A stretch of DNA of 33,606 nt from Opitutaceae bacterium (GTDB lineage Bacteria > Verrucomicrobiota > Verrucomicrobiia > Opitutales > Opitutaceae): positions 1 to 33,606 of the forward strand of contig JAUSID010000046.1 of assembly GCA_030648295.1 (NCBI GenBank), in the 5' to 3' direction. Below are positions 12,125 to 19,213 of the stretch, one piece after another; the first letter of the stretch is position 1, and every line of letters begins with the position of its first letter. A program made the position numbers and the translations under genes. The notes below the pieces were generated by a model that was given only the letters and a program-made list of their open reading frames with translations, did not search any database and had not been told where the DNA came from.

Positions 12125-12370
12125 ATGAAAACGCGCATTCTGCTCGCATTCGCACTCATCGCCGCCGCAGCGGCGCTCTCCGGCTGCGCCACGGCCGGGG
12201 ATTACCGGCCGGCCCGCCCCGGTTATTACTACGGCAACAGCTATTATCAGCGTGCGCCATTTCGCGGCTATGGCGGCGGTCGTGGATTCGGGTTTGGTCG
12301 CGGCTTCGGGTTTGGCCGCGGAATCCGGAATGGGCGTGGTCATGGCGGACATCGCGGAGGGCATCGGTGA
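12125..12370 (+). CDS. Small lipoprotein with Gly/Arg/His-rich tail
   Basis: An 81-residue protein with a lipoprotein signal (MKTRILLAFALIAAAAALSGC, lipobox LSGC, mature start near residue 21). The mature part is low-complexity: a Tyr-rich stretch (YYYGNSYYQRAPFRGYGGG), two GFGFGR units and a third diverged unit, and a His/Gly/Arg end (GHGGHRGGHR). No known fold is evident. A Gly/Arg/His tail of the same style ends the protein at 15150. An AGGGAG ribosome site lies a few bases before the ATG. The stop overlaps the next ATG by one base (TGATG), implying coupled translation. Histidines could bind metal and arginines could bind cell-surface acids; both are inference. Confidence 0.7.
   Translation: MKTRILLAFALIAAAAALSGCATAGDYRPARPGYYYGNSYYQRAPFRGYGGGRGFGFGRGFGFGRGIRNGRGHGGHRGGHR
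12284..12337 (+). repeat. Three tandem 18-base units coding GFGFGR-type repeats
   Basis: Units at 12284-12301, 12302-12319 and 12320-12337. The first two differ at a few bases and both code GFGFGR; the third has diverged to GIRNGR. This is a coding tandem repeat within the lipoprotein gene and could vary in copy number between strains. Confidence 0.8.
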
Positions 12371-12696
12371 TGAAGTGCTTTTGTTCATTGCTCGTCGCGG
12401 CTATCGCGTTTTCGGGCGCGACCGCGCTGGCGATGCCACAGCTGCAACATCGCGTCGACGGCATCGTTCAGCATTTCGATCCGCAAACTCGGATACTCAC
12501 CGTCGCTCCGACGAAGTCCGAACTGCCCTCCAGCTTTCTAATCAAGGAGGGTCGCACGCGACTGAGGCAGGATGGCATTAAGGCGACGGTCGAACAGTTA
12601 CCTGCGACCGGACCGGTCAGGATCTATTACAAGACCGAACTTGGGCAACGCGTGGCGACCGAGGTTTCGTGGCGTTCAGAAAAGCCAAAACCCTGA
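12370..12696 (+). CDS. Exported protein of unknown function, small beta-rich
   Basis: A 108-residue protein with a Sec signal (MKCFCSLLVAAIAFSGATALA, cleavage after about residue 21). The mature 87 residues alternate beta-strand-like stretches (HRVDGIVQHFDPQTRILTVA, SSFLIKEG, GPVRIYYKTE, RVATEVSW). The layout recalls small OB-fold periplasmic proteins such as the CusF/DUF5666 type, but I see no Met/Trp copper site. The start ATG at 12370 overlaps the stop of the lipoprotein gene by one base; a GTG at 12367 is the alternative. It is 3 bases from the next gene, so it belongs to the operon 12125-13746. Function unknown. Confidence 0.7.
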   Translation: MKCFCSLLVAAIAFSGATALAMPQLQHRVDGIVQHFDPQTRILTVAPTKSELPSSFLIKEGRTRLRQDGIKATVEQLPATGPVRIYYKTELGQRVATEVSWRSEKPKP

Positions 12697-12699
12697 ACC

Positions 12700-13746
12700 A
12701 TGAATTCTCCCGTCCTCACCACGATTGCCGTGACGGGCTTCACGATCGCCTTCCTTCACGCGGCGATCCCGACGCACTGGCTGCCGTTCGTGCTCGCCGG
12801 CCGGGTGCAGAAATGGAGCCGGGGCAGGACGCTCCTCGTCACAGCCGTGTGTGGTTCGGGCCACGTCCTCTTCACTGCTGCGCTGGGGTTCATCGTGGCG
12901 TGGCTCGGATTCGCCATCAGCGACCAAGTGGGTGCGTGGTTTCCCCGGATCGCCGGCGGGACGCTGCTGCTGTTCGGGTTTTTCTACGTCTATCGTCAAT
13001 TTTCCGGTCGCGCCCACGGCCACAGTCACATGTTTGGCGGGCATCACCACTCCGAACCCGGAAAGGGCGATGAGCACGAACACGGGCCGCACGGCGGCCC
13101 GCTCGTGGACACAGGACATGGGCGGATCGAATTGAGCGTTTTCGAGACCGGCGTCCCGCCGCGCTTCCGGCTGTATTTCACCGATGGGGACGGTCGCGAA
13201 GCATCTCCGCCCGCGCTTGAGCTAATCGGCCTGAGCACGTTGCGACCGGATGCGTCGCGGCAGGCGTTCTCATTCAAGGCCGCTCCGGACTACCTGGAGT
13301 CCAACGAGGAAATTCCCGAGCCGCACGAGTTCACGGTGTTCGTCGAACTCCGGCACGATGGCCACACTCACGAGCACCGGATCTCATTTGTCGAAGTTCA
13401 TCATCATGGGACGCACGATCACGAGCCCGCGGCTTCGTCCCAGCCGGCTGCTCCGGCAAAATCCGATTGGGCCGCGATGGTCAGCTTGTTCACGCTGCTC
13501 ACGTTTTCGCCCTGCGAAGGTTTCATTCCGGTTTATGTCTCGGGTGTGCGTTATGGGTGGAGCGGGTTCGCGTTGCTCACAGTGGTCCTTTCAGTCGCGA
13601 CCATCGCCGGCATGGTGGTCTTCACCTGGCTGACATTGCTCGGGCTTGAGAAATTGAAACTGCGCTGGCTCGAACGCTACGAGAGCGGTGTCTTGGGCGG
13701 GCTGCTCTGCTTGCTCGGTATGTTCGTCATCGTGTTCGAAAAATGA
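12700..13746 (+). CDS. NicO/UreH-like membrane transporter with inserted periplasmic metal-adaptor domain
   Basis: A 348-residue chimera. The first half has three membrane helices (about 5-33, 44-68, 79-101) with conserved-looking histidines H20, H26 (LHAAIPTHWLPFVLAG) and H55 (CGSGHVLF), in the style of NicO/UreH/LysE-type metal or small-molecule exporters. A His-rich linker (HGHSHMFGGHHH, EHEHGPHGG) leads to a soluble domain at about 128-225 whose phrase RIELSVFETGVPPRFRLYF closely matches the extra domain of the CzcB-like adaptor at 675 (VELAIFEQGVPPEFRAWF). A second His-rich linker (EVHHHGTHDHE) precedes three more helices, beginning LLTFSPCEGFIPVYVSG, which recalls CcdA/DsbD-type helices. 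A Ni/Co/Zn exporter with a built-in sensing domain is plausible. Transport and substrate are inference; the domain sharing is visible. Confidence 0.8.
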   Translation: MNSPVLTTIAVTGFTIAFLHAAIPTHWLPFVLAGRVQKWSRGRTLLVTAVCGSGHVLFTAALGFIVAWLGFAISDQVGAWFPRIAGGTLLLFGFFYVYRQFSGRAHGHSHMFGGHHHSEPGKGDEHEHGPHGGPLVDTGHGRIELSVFETGVPPRFRLYFTDGDGREASPPALELIGLSTLRPDASRQAFSFKAAPDYLESNEEIPEPHEFTVFVELRHDGHTHEHRISFVEVHHHGTHDHEPAASSQPAAPAKSDWAAMVSLFTLLTFSPCEGFIPVYVSGVRYGWSGFALLTVVLSVATIAGMVVFTWLTLLGLEKLKLRWLERYESGVLGGLLCLLGMFVIVFEK

Positions 13747-13819
13747 TCAACGGGCCATGAAACCCCATCTCGTCCTTCTCCGGTGCGGCCGGGCGTTCGC
13801 GAACACGCGAGGCGAAACG

Positions 13820-13846
13820 GAGCTGGCGGCGCTCCGCTGCCAGCTC
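13820..13846 (+). terminator. Strong hairpin in the 149-base gap after 13746
   Basis: Arms GAGCTGGCGGC (13820-13830) and GCTGCCAGCTC (13836-13846) pair over 11 positions with one G-T pair and a 5-base loop. The following bases (TTCCCGCC) are not a T-run. A perfect 10-base palindrome, GTTCGCGAAC, lies just upstream at 13795-13804. The gap from 13747 to 13895 holds no convincing gene. A terminator or a small repeated extragenic element is likely. Confidence 0.5.
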
Positions 13847-13895
13847 TTCCCGCCGATAAAAACATCCCTTGCATGTCCCAAAACCCAGGACCCTC

Positions 13896-14345
13896 ATGAA
13901 AATAAAAGCCCTCCTCACCTTCGTCATTTCATCCGCGTTTCTTGCCGCGCTATTTGCGGCCGAACCGCCGTTGAAGAACACCACGCCGGGGAAGTCAAAG
14001 TCCGGCTCCGAAAAAAAGGAACACGAGCTGCCAAAGGACGGGAAGAATCTGCCACGAGGGAAAGGCGGCTGGTTGAACGTGGAGATATCCGGCGCGCGAA
14101 TGATCGTGAAATTCTTCGACGCCGAAAAGAAGCCCGTCCCGCCCGATGTGCCGCGCGCGGCGGCGCGTTTTCGCTACGCCTCCAAGTCGGACATCAAGCG
14201 CACGGTCCTGAATCGCGAAGGCGAGGCGCTCGTATCGCCCGGCAACGTCCGCCCGCCGCATAATTTCCTGGTGACGCTCACACTTTTGTCTGGCGACGAC
14301 GAGTCCATCGAAGCCGCCGAGGTCTATAATTTCAAGTTTCCCTGA
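13896..14345 (+). CDS. Exported small protein, paralogue of the broken copy at 15626
   Basis: A 149-residue protein with a Sec signal (MKIKALLTFVISSAFLAALF, cleavage near residue 22) and a Lys-rich linker. The C-terminal 90 residues form a beta-rich domain: GGWLNVEISGARMIVKFFDA, KKPVPPDV, REGEALVSPG, RPPHNFLVTLTLL, VYNFKFP at the end. It resembles the protein at 5562 (VTITFYD...KPIP...GGALVS) and, more distantly, the extra domain of the adaptor at 675. About 80 residues are clearly repeated at 15626-15877. It has no Cys/His metal tail, unlike the 5562 protein. The ATG at 13896 was chosen because it directly precedes the signal; an ATG at 13869 would put ten polar residues in front. Function unknown. 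Confidence 0.75.
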   Translation: MKIKALLTFVISSAFLAALFAAEPPLKNTTPGKSKSGSEKKEHELPKDGKNLPRGKGGWLNVEISGARMIVKFFDAEKKPVPPDVPRAAARFRYASKSDIKRTVLNREGEALVSPGNVRPPHNFLVTLTLLSGDDESIEAAEVYNFKFP

Positions 14346-14376
14346 GCAGCCCGGGCCCGTGACTCAATCCGCCGCC

Positions 14377-15069
14377 ATGTTTGAACGACCTATCGCCCCT
14401 TCATTGCTCGCGGCCGATTTTTCGCGCCTCCGCGAAGAAGTGCAGTGCGCGGAATATAGCGGCGCCGATTGGCTGCATCTCGACATCATGGACGGGAATT
14501 TCGTGCCGAACATCTCGTTCGGTCCGGCAGTGGTGAAGTCGCTTCGGCCGCACACGGGATTGCCGTTCGACGTGCAACTCATGGTCGCATTTCCGGGCGC
14601 TTGCGTGGATGCGTTCGCGGAGGCAGGTGCGAACCGGATCACCGTGCACGTCGAGGGCGAGCACGGCCAACCCGATCTGCGCCACCTCTTGCACGGCATC
14701 CGGGAGCGGGGCTGCAAAGTGGGCCTCGCGATCAATCCCGAGACGCCGCTGGCCCATGCCGAGCCGTTTTTCGCCGATATCGACCTGCTGTTGATCATGA
14801 CCGTGCATCCGGGTTTCGGCGGACAGGCTTTCATTCCAGAGACTGTCGAGAAAATCGAGGCCGCCTTCGTGCGGCGCGCGGCCACCGGGCTTGCGTTCCA
14901 CATCGAAATCGACGGTGGCGTGAACCACGAGACCGCGGCGATGGGACTCCTCGCCGGCGCCGACGTGCTTGTGAGTGGCACCGCGCTCTTTCACGCGCCC
15001 GACATGGCGCTGGCGATACGCGAGTTGCGTGCGCTGCCAGCCCGCAATGAAACCGCACTCCACCGATGA
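14377..15069 (+). CDS. rpe: Ribulose-phosphate 3-epimerase with an altered metal-ligand position
   Basis: A 230-residue cytoplasmic TIM-barrel enzyme interconverting ribulose 5-phosphate and xylulose 5-phosphate. Family blocks are present in order: PSLLAADFSRL, WLHLDIMDGNFVPNISFGP (H34, D36), ITVHVEGE, GLAINPETPL, TVHPGFGGQAFIPET, IEIDGGVNHET and LVSGTALF. At residue 67 the usual metal-binding His of VHLM is Gln (DVQLM), which removes one of the four expected ligands. Length matches the family. I chose the ATG at 14377; a GTG at 14359 adds six residues with no support. It starts 31 bases after the small exported protein gene. A central pentose-phosphate gene is out of place among metal genes and may be a second, specialised copy. 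Confidence 0.93.
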   Translation: MFERPIAPSLLAADFSRLREEVQCAEYSGADWLHLDIMDGNFVPNISFGPAVVKSLRPHTGLPFDVQLMVAFPGACVDAFAEAGANRITVHVEGEHGQPDLRHLLHGIRERGCKVGLAINPETPLAHAEPFFADIDLLLIMTVHPGFGGQAFIPETVEKIEAAFVRRAATGLAFHIEIDGGVNHETAAMGLLAGADVLVSGTALFHAPDMALAIRELRALPARNETALHR

Positions 15070-15149
15070 AGCGGTGTCGCATTTTTTACCATGATAACGT
15101 CGCACTAAATCGCCAGTTCCCTCCCGGGAGCGGCCCAACAGATATCACT

Positions 15150-15623
15150 ATGAAAACCTCACGCGCCATCCTGTTCACCGCCCTGCTTGTGTCCGGCGCG
15201 ACAGTCTTCGCCGCAACCCCGGCGCAGCGCGCCAATGCGGACATCGCCGCCTCTTCAGGCGCGCCCCAATCAGTCGTCGAGAAAATGCAACGCGGCTCTT
15301 CGCTCACCTTTGCCGACATTCAGGATTTGGCCCGCCATCGAGTGCCGGATGACACGACGCTCGCCTATCTCCGCTCGATGAAAACGAGCTACCGGTTGAA
15401 CACGGAAGCTTTCGACGGGCTGCGGGCGGCGGGTGTAAGCGACCGCGTGGTCAATTATCTCCTGCTGGCGGGCCCGTTGGAGACGGCGAGCGCCCGACGG
15501 GTTTATCGTGCCGCGCCGATCCGCGGCTACGGCTATCGCCCGTTCCGCGCAACGCCGGGATTCGGCCGGTTTGGTGGTTTCGGCGGGCACCACCGCAGTG
15601 GTCATCGCGGTGGACGCCATTGA
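15150..15623 (+). CDS. Exported protein with Gly/Arg/His-rich tail
   Basis: A 157-residue protein with a Sec signal (MKTSRAILFTALLVSGATVFA, cleavage after about residue 21). Residues 22-115 are helical and contain SVVEKMQRGSSLTFADIQDL and AFDGLRAAGVSDRVVNYLLL, a pattern common in Verrucomicrobiota exported proteins of unknown role. The tail (from about residue 122) reads PIRGYGYRPFRATPGFGRFG then a His/Arg/Gly end (HHRSGHRGGRH), like the tail of the lipoprotein at 12125. The 80 bases before it contain a perfect palindrome, CTCCCGGGAG (15121-15130). The stop at 15621-15623 abuts a degraded copy of another gene. Function unknown; the tail could bind metals or anionic polymer. Confidence 0.72.
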   Translation: MKTSRAILFTALLVSGATVFAATPAQRANADIAASSGAPQSVVEKMQRGSSLTFADIQDLARHRVPDDTTLAYLRSMKTSYRLNTEAFDGLRAAGVSDRVVNYLLLAGPLETASARRVYRAAPIRGYGYRPFRATPGFGRFGGFGGHHRSGHRGGRH

Positions 15624-15625
15624 AC

Positions 15626-15877
15626 GGTTGACCACGGAAATCGAAGACCAATTCATTTTTCGACGGGGAGAAGAAACCCGTTTCTCCGGAGGTCGAGCGC
15701 GGGCTCGCCCGTTTCAACTATGCTGCGAAAAACGACACGCGTGCTCCGCTGAACCGCGAGGGAGAGACGTTGGTGACGCCCGCCACCGTGAAACCGCCGC
15801 ATAATTTCCTCATCACTCTAAGTCTCTTTGCCGGCAAGGCCGAGCCGGCGGAAATCTACACGGTCAAATACCCGTGA
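15626..15877 (+). pseudogene. Truncated, frameshifted copy of the small exported protein at 13896
   Basis: From 15653 the frame reads SFFDGEKKPVSPEVERGLAR, then NREGETLVTPATVKPPHNFL and finally IYTVKYP before TGA at 15875. This aligns along its whole length with the protein at 13896 (KFFDAEKKPVPPDV, NREGEALVSPGNVRPPHNFL, VYNFKFP). Upstream homology continues in another frame (LTTEIEDQFIF against LNVEISGARMIVKF), so there is a frameshift around 15650. The signal peptide and first half are missing. There is no start codon, and homology begins right after the stop of the 15150 gene, suggesting a deletion joined the two. Not expected to make a product. Confidence 0.8.
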
Positions 15878-15905
15878 ACCGCCCTCCGGGCTTCTCCGCT
15901 AAATA

Positions 15906-16232
15906 ATGTCGATTTTCCAACAGCGCCCGACCGGAGCCGTTCTCGCGCTTCCGAACAACAGCACGACAGAAACAATGCGACCCACTTCATCAAATATTTC
16001 GAAACGCGAGCGTGCACACCTTCCCGCTAAGCCGGAGTTCGGATTTACCGGAGTCATTGTGGGGATTCTGGTGGGTTGGCTCAGCGGAGCAGGCGTCGAA
16101 ATCGCCATGGGCAAGCCGAAGATGTTGATCATGGCTGGCACAACGTTCGCGGCGGTGTTTGTCGGCACCACCGTCGAGGGCGTCCGCTTTTGGCTGCGCA
16201 TGCGCCATTATCGCGCCGCACGAAAACCCTAG
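15906..16232 (+). CDS. Small membrane protein of unknown function
   Basis: A 108-residue protein. The first half is polar. Two membrane helices follow: about residues 48-66 (FTGVIVGILVGWLSGAGVEI) and about 73-92 (MLIMAGTTFAAVFVGTTVEG), with a basic C-terminus (RMRHYRAARKP). An alternative ATG at 15975 gives an 85-residue protein and drops a low-complexity N-terminus; either could be used. No family is recognised. It lies 36 bases before the P-type ATPase gene and may be co-transcribed with it. Confidence 0.6.
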   Translation: MSIFQQRPTGAVLALPNNSTTETMRPTSSNISKRERAHLPAKPEFGFTGVIVGILVGWLSGAGVEIAMGKPKMLIMAGTTFAAVFVGTTVEGVRFWLRMRHYRAARKP

Positions 16233-16268
16233 TCGCTCCCCGATGCCAATATTTCCCCCAAATCACCC

Positions 16269-18368
16269 ATGAAGGCGAACGAGAACCCCTCCACAGCCAG
16301 CCCGCCCAGATGGCATGAAGGTCCTGCGCACGGACCAGACGAGACGGGCCCTAGGACAGGCAGTCCCGACAGCGCAGACCCTCATGCCGGGCACGACCAT
16401 AATGAGGGTGAGCACGAGGGGCACACGCATGGCTACCGTAGCATTGAAACTGCAAGCTTGGTGCTGTCGGGATTTCTGGTCGCCTGTGCGCTTCTCGCGG
16501 ATTGGAAAAATATGCTCGGCGACCGGGGAGCGGCTGGGCTCGCGTTCCTGGCGATTGTTTGTGGCGGATGGTTTCTGGTGCCGAAAGCATGGAAGGCGTT
16601 GCTGCGGTTCCGGCCGGATATAAATCTCCTCGTCGTCATCGCCGCGATTGGGGCCTCCGCCATTGGCGAGTGGGTGGAGGCTGCGGCGGTGGTGTTTCTC
16701 TTCGGCGTTGCCGAATGGCTGGAAGGTTGGGCGGACCGCCGCGCGCGCCGCGCGGTCGAGGCGTTGCTGGAAATCGCGCCTAAAATCGCCTCGGTGCATC
16801 GCGAAGGCCGATTCGTCGAAGTTCCGGTCGAGGAAGTGCAAGTCGGCGAAATGGTCGCGGTGAAATCCGGCATGAGCATTCCGCTCGACGGCGAAATCGC
16901 CTCAGGCGAATCCGCCGTGAATCAAGCGCCCATTACCGGCGAATCCGTGCCGGTGGATAGAAAGCCGGGCGACACCGTTTTTGCGGGAACAATAAACGGC
17001 GAAGGTTCGCTGGAGATTCGCGTCACGAAACCGGTGGGTGACACCACGCTCGCGAAAATCATCCGGCTCGTGAAGGAAGCGCAGGAACAGAAAGCGCCGA
17101 CACAGCGCTTCGTCGATGTCTTCGCGCGCTACTACACGCCGGCGATCACGTTGGTGGCGCTCCTGATGTTTCTCGTCCCGCCACTGTTCATGGGCGGAGA
17201 GTGGTCGCAATGGCTCTATCGCGCCTGCGTGCTCTTGATCATCGCGTGCCCGTGCGCGCTGGTGATTTCGACGCCCGTGAGCATTGTCGCCGGCCTTACC
17301 GCGATGGCCCGGCGCGGTGTGCTGGTGAAGAGCGGCGCGCATTTGGAGTCCATTGCGCGGCTGCGCGCGCTCGCGGTCGACAAGACCGGGACGATTACGG
17401 AGGGCAAGCCGACGGTGCAAGGAGTGGATGCGATTGCACCGAAGTCGGAAGAAGAAATTCTCCGGATCGCCGCGGCCGTGGACACCCATTCCTCGCACCC
17501 GCTCGCCGCGGCGGTCGTGCGTTACGCGGAAGAGCGGGGCATCAATTTTCCGCGGGCGCTGGATTATCAAAACCACAGCGGTCGCGGCGCCCAAGGCGTC
17601 ATCGATGGGCATGCCTACTTCGTGGGGAATCATCGTTTCACCCACGAACTCGGCATATGCTCGGAGGAGATCGAGCGACGGCTCGCGGCCATCGAAAGCC
17701 GCGGGCAGTCCGTCGTCGTCGTCGGCCACCGGCCGCACGACGACTGCAAAGGCGAGGTGCTGGGGATCATCGGCGTCGGCGATTCGCTGCGCGCCAACGC
17801 TGCCGACGCGGTGCGGGCGCTGCACCGGGCCGGAGTGGAAGCGGTCGTGATGTTGAGTGGCGACAATCAGCGCACCGTCGATTTCATTTCGAAGCAGGTC
17901 GGGATCGACGAAGCCCATGGCGATCTGCTGCCGGAACACAAGGTGGCCGCCGTGAAAGCGCTCCGCGAGAAGTATGAGGTCGTCGGCATGGTCGGTGACG
18001 GCGTGAACGATGCACCCGCGATGGCGACCGCGACGGTTGGCATTGCGATGGGCGTGGCGGGCACCGACGCCGCGATTGAGACCGCGGACATTGCGCTGAT
18101 GAAAGACGACCTCGCGAAGATAACCGAAACGGTCCGGCTCGGCCGCCGCACGCTGGCAATCATCCGCTTCAACATCGTGTTTTCGCTCGGACTTAAACTG
18201 GTGTTTCTCGCCCTGACGCTTGCGGGGTTCGCGAGCCTCTGGCTGGCAATACTAGCCGATACCGGTGCGACCTTGCTCGTCGTGGCGAATGCGTTGCGAC
18301 TGTTGCGCAGGCCGGATGGCGGAAACGACCCGCCAATTTTGAGGACACCAGCAGTTCCGAACTCGTGA
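16269..18368 (+). CDS. P1B-type heavy-metal ATPase, Zn/Cd/Pb group
   Basis: A 699-residue inner-membrane metal-exporting ATPase. The N-terminus has no ferredoxin-like HMA domain; residues 38-54 are His-rich instead (HAGHDHNEGEHEGHTHG). Core motifs: the TGES actuator loop; CPC at C327-C329 in the transport helix; the phosphorylation site DKTGT with D371; SHPLA (nucleotide-binding His-Pro); MVGDGVNDAPA hinge. The last helices read LADTGATLLVVANALRL, matching the DxG signature of the Zn2+/Cd2+/Pb2+ subgroup (P1B-2). It would push divalent metal from cytoplasm to periplasm, where the RND systems can take over. A partial relative survives as a remnant at about 31831-32079. The start at 16269 is the only one that keeps the His-rich segment at a sensible length. 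Confidence 0.95.
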   Translation: MKANENPSTASPPRWHEGPAHGPDETGPRTGSPDSADPHAGHDHNEGEHEGHTHGYRSIETASLVLSGFLVACALLADWKNMLGDRGAAGLAFLAIVCGGWFLVPKAWKALLRFRPDINLLVVIAAIGASAIGEWVEAAAVVFLFGVAEWLEGWADRRARRAVEALLEIAPKIASVHREGRFVEVPVEEVQVGEMVAVKSGMSIPLDGEIASGESAVNQAPITGESVPVDRKPGDTVFAGTINGEGSLEIRVTKPVGDTTLAKIIRLVKEAQEQKAPTQRFVDVFARYYTPAITLVALLMFLVPPLFMGGEWSQWLYRACVLLIIACPCALVISTPVSIVAGLTAMARRGVLVKSGAHLESIARLRALAVDKTGTITEGKPTVQGVDAIAPKSEEEILRIAAAVDTHSSHPLAAAVVRYAEERGINFPRALDYQNHSGRGAQGVIDGHAYFVGNHRFTHELGICSEEIERRLAAIESRGQSVVVVGHRPHDDCKGEVLGIIGVGDSLRANAADAVRALHRAGVEAVVMLSGDNQRTVDFISKQVGIDEAHGDLLPEHKVAAVKALREKYEVVGMVGDGVNDAPAMATATVGIAMGVAGTDAAIETADIALMKDDLAKITETVRLGRRTLAIIRFNIVFSLGLKLVFLALTLAGFASLWLAILADTGATLLVVANALRLLRRPDGGNDPPILRTPAVPNS

Positions 18369-18454
18369 GGATTTCCCTGCGATCCGCAGTGAAAGTGACT
18401 CAAGTGCCGACCCAAGCCTACGACTGAAACGCTGAAACGGGAGTTCGATTCGAA

Positions 18455-19198
18455 CTATGGGCCGGCCGGCTTATCGTCCCGACGCTCGCGAGACACGTCT
18501 CGCCCGGAGTTGTAGCGCGTCGCCAATTCCTCCGGCGATGCGCCGGCGAGGTAGCGAACCAGAAGTTGGACGTTCAACCACTTTTGGCGCAGCAGTCCGT
18601 GCTGGCGGAAACGCCGGGCCGACGTCGTGACATACGCCGGCAACCAGTGGATAAAGGTCCGCGGCCGGGCGCGCTGAAAGAGGGCCACGTCTTCGAACAG
18701 AGGCCACGCGGGAAATCCGCCGATGGTTTCGTAGAACGACCGGCGCACCAATATCCCCTGATCACCGAACCGCGTGAACACGCTGTCGAAAAACACCAGG
18801 CGGGTCCAGGCGTTGAGCCAAAATCCGCCGTCGGTGAAGCGGAATCGAAACGTCGCAATCTGGGCGGCAGGATCGCGGGTAAAACGCGCAATGGCCGCCG
18901 ATGCTTCGGGTGGAAGGAATGTGTCGGCGTGTAGGAACAGCAGCCACTGGGCCGTGGCGCGCTGCGCGCCGGCGCGACACTGCGGCCCCCGCCCGCGTGG
19001 CGCCGAAAGCACAATCGCGCCGGCGGCCTCTGCGATGGTCCGCGTCTCGTCGTTGCTGCCGCCATCAGCCACGATCGTCTCGAGCGCACTGACGTTAGCG
19101 CGAATGGAAGCGAGACAGGCCGGCAGGATTCCCGCCTCGTTAAGCGTGGGGACAATCACCGAGATGGTTGGAAAATACTTCGGGTCGCGCAGGTTCAT
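18455..19198 (-). CDS. Family 2 glycosyltransferase of the ArsS-associated type (TIGR04283-like)
   Basis: A 247-residue GT-A fold transferase. N-terminal ISVIVPTLNEAGILPACLAS, then ETIVADGGSNDETRTIAE (nucleotide-sugar binding), LLFLHADTFLPPEA (the DxD-like metal site is HAD), FGDQGILVRRSFYETIGGFP and LFEDVALFQRARP (the ED acceptor/base region). These blocks match the glycosyltransferase historically named rSAM/selenodomain-associated transferase 2, now arsenosugar biosynthesis glycosyltransferase. It is the last gene of the leftward operon, 15 bases after the TIGR04282-like gene. The C-terminal 25 residues are polar and probably disordered. The stop overlaps a short perfect palindrome at 18442-18456. 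Its exact sugar donor is unknown. Confidence 0.9.
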   Translation of the reverse strand: MNLRDPKYFPTISVIVPTLNEAGILPACLASIRANVSALETIVADGGSNDETRTIAEAAGAIVLSAPRGRGPQCRAGAQRATAQWLLFLHADTFLPPEASAAIARFTRDPAAQIATFRFRFTDGGFWLNAWTRLVFFDSVFTRFGDQGILVRRSFYETIGGFPAWPLFEDVALFQRARPRTFIHWLPAYVTTSARRFRQHGLLRQKWLNVQLLVRYLAGASPEELATRYNSGRDVSRERRDDKPAGP

Positions 19199-19213
19199 GT
19201 CGTTCAGGGCAGC

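Noticed and set aside
13757-13895. Small frame starting MKPHLVLLRCGRAF in the gap after 13746
   Set aside because: It runs across a strong hairpin and into another gene in a different frame, with no domain or ribosome site.
15071-15087. GCG-GTGT-CGC followed by a six-T run after rpe, as a terminator
   Set aside because: The stem is only three base pairs, too weak to call.
18442-18456. Perfect 7-1-7 palindrome AGTTCGATTCGAACT resembling a tRNA T-arm, possible attachment site
   Set aside because: No acceptor stem or other tRNA arm is nearby and no integrase is present. It overlaps the stop of the glycosyltransferase gene and has no T-run, so no clear role can be assigned.
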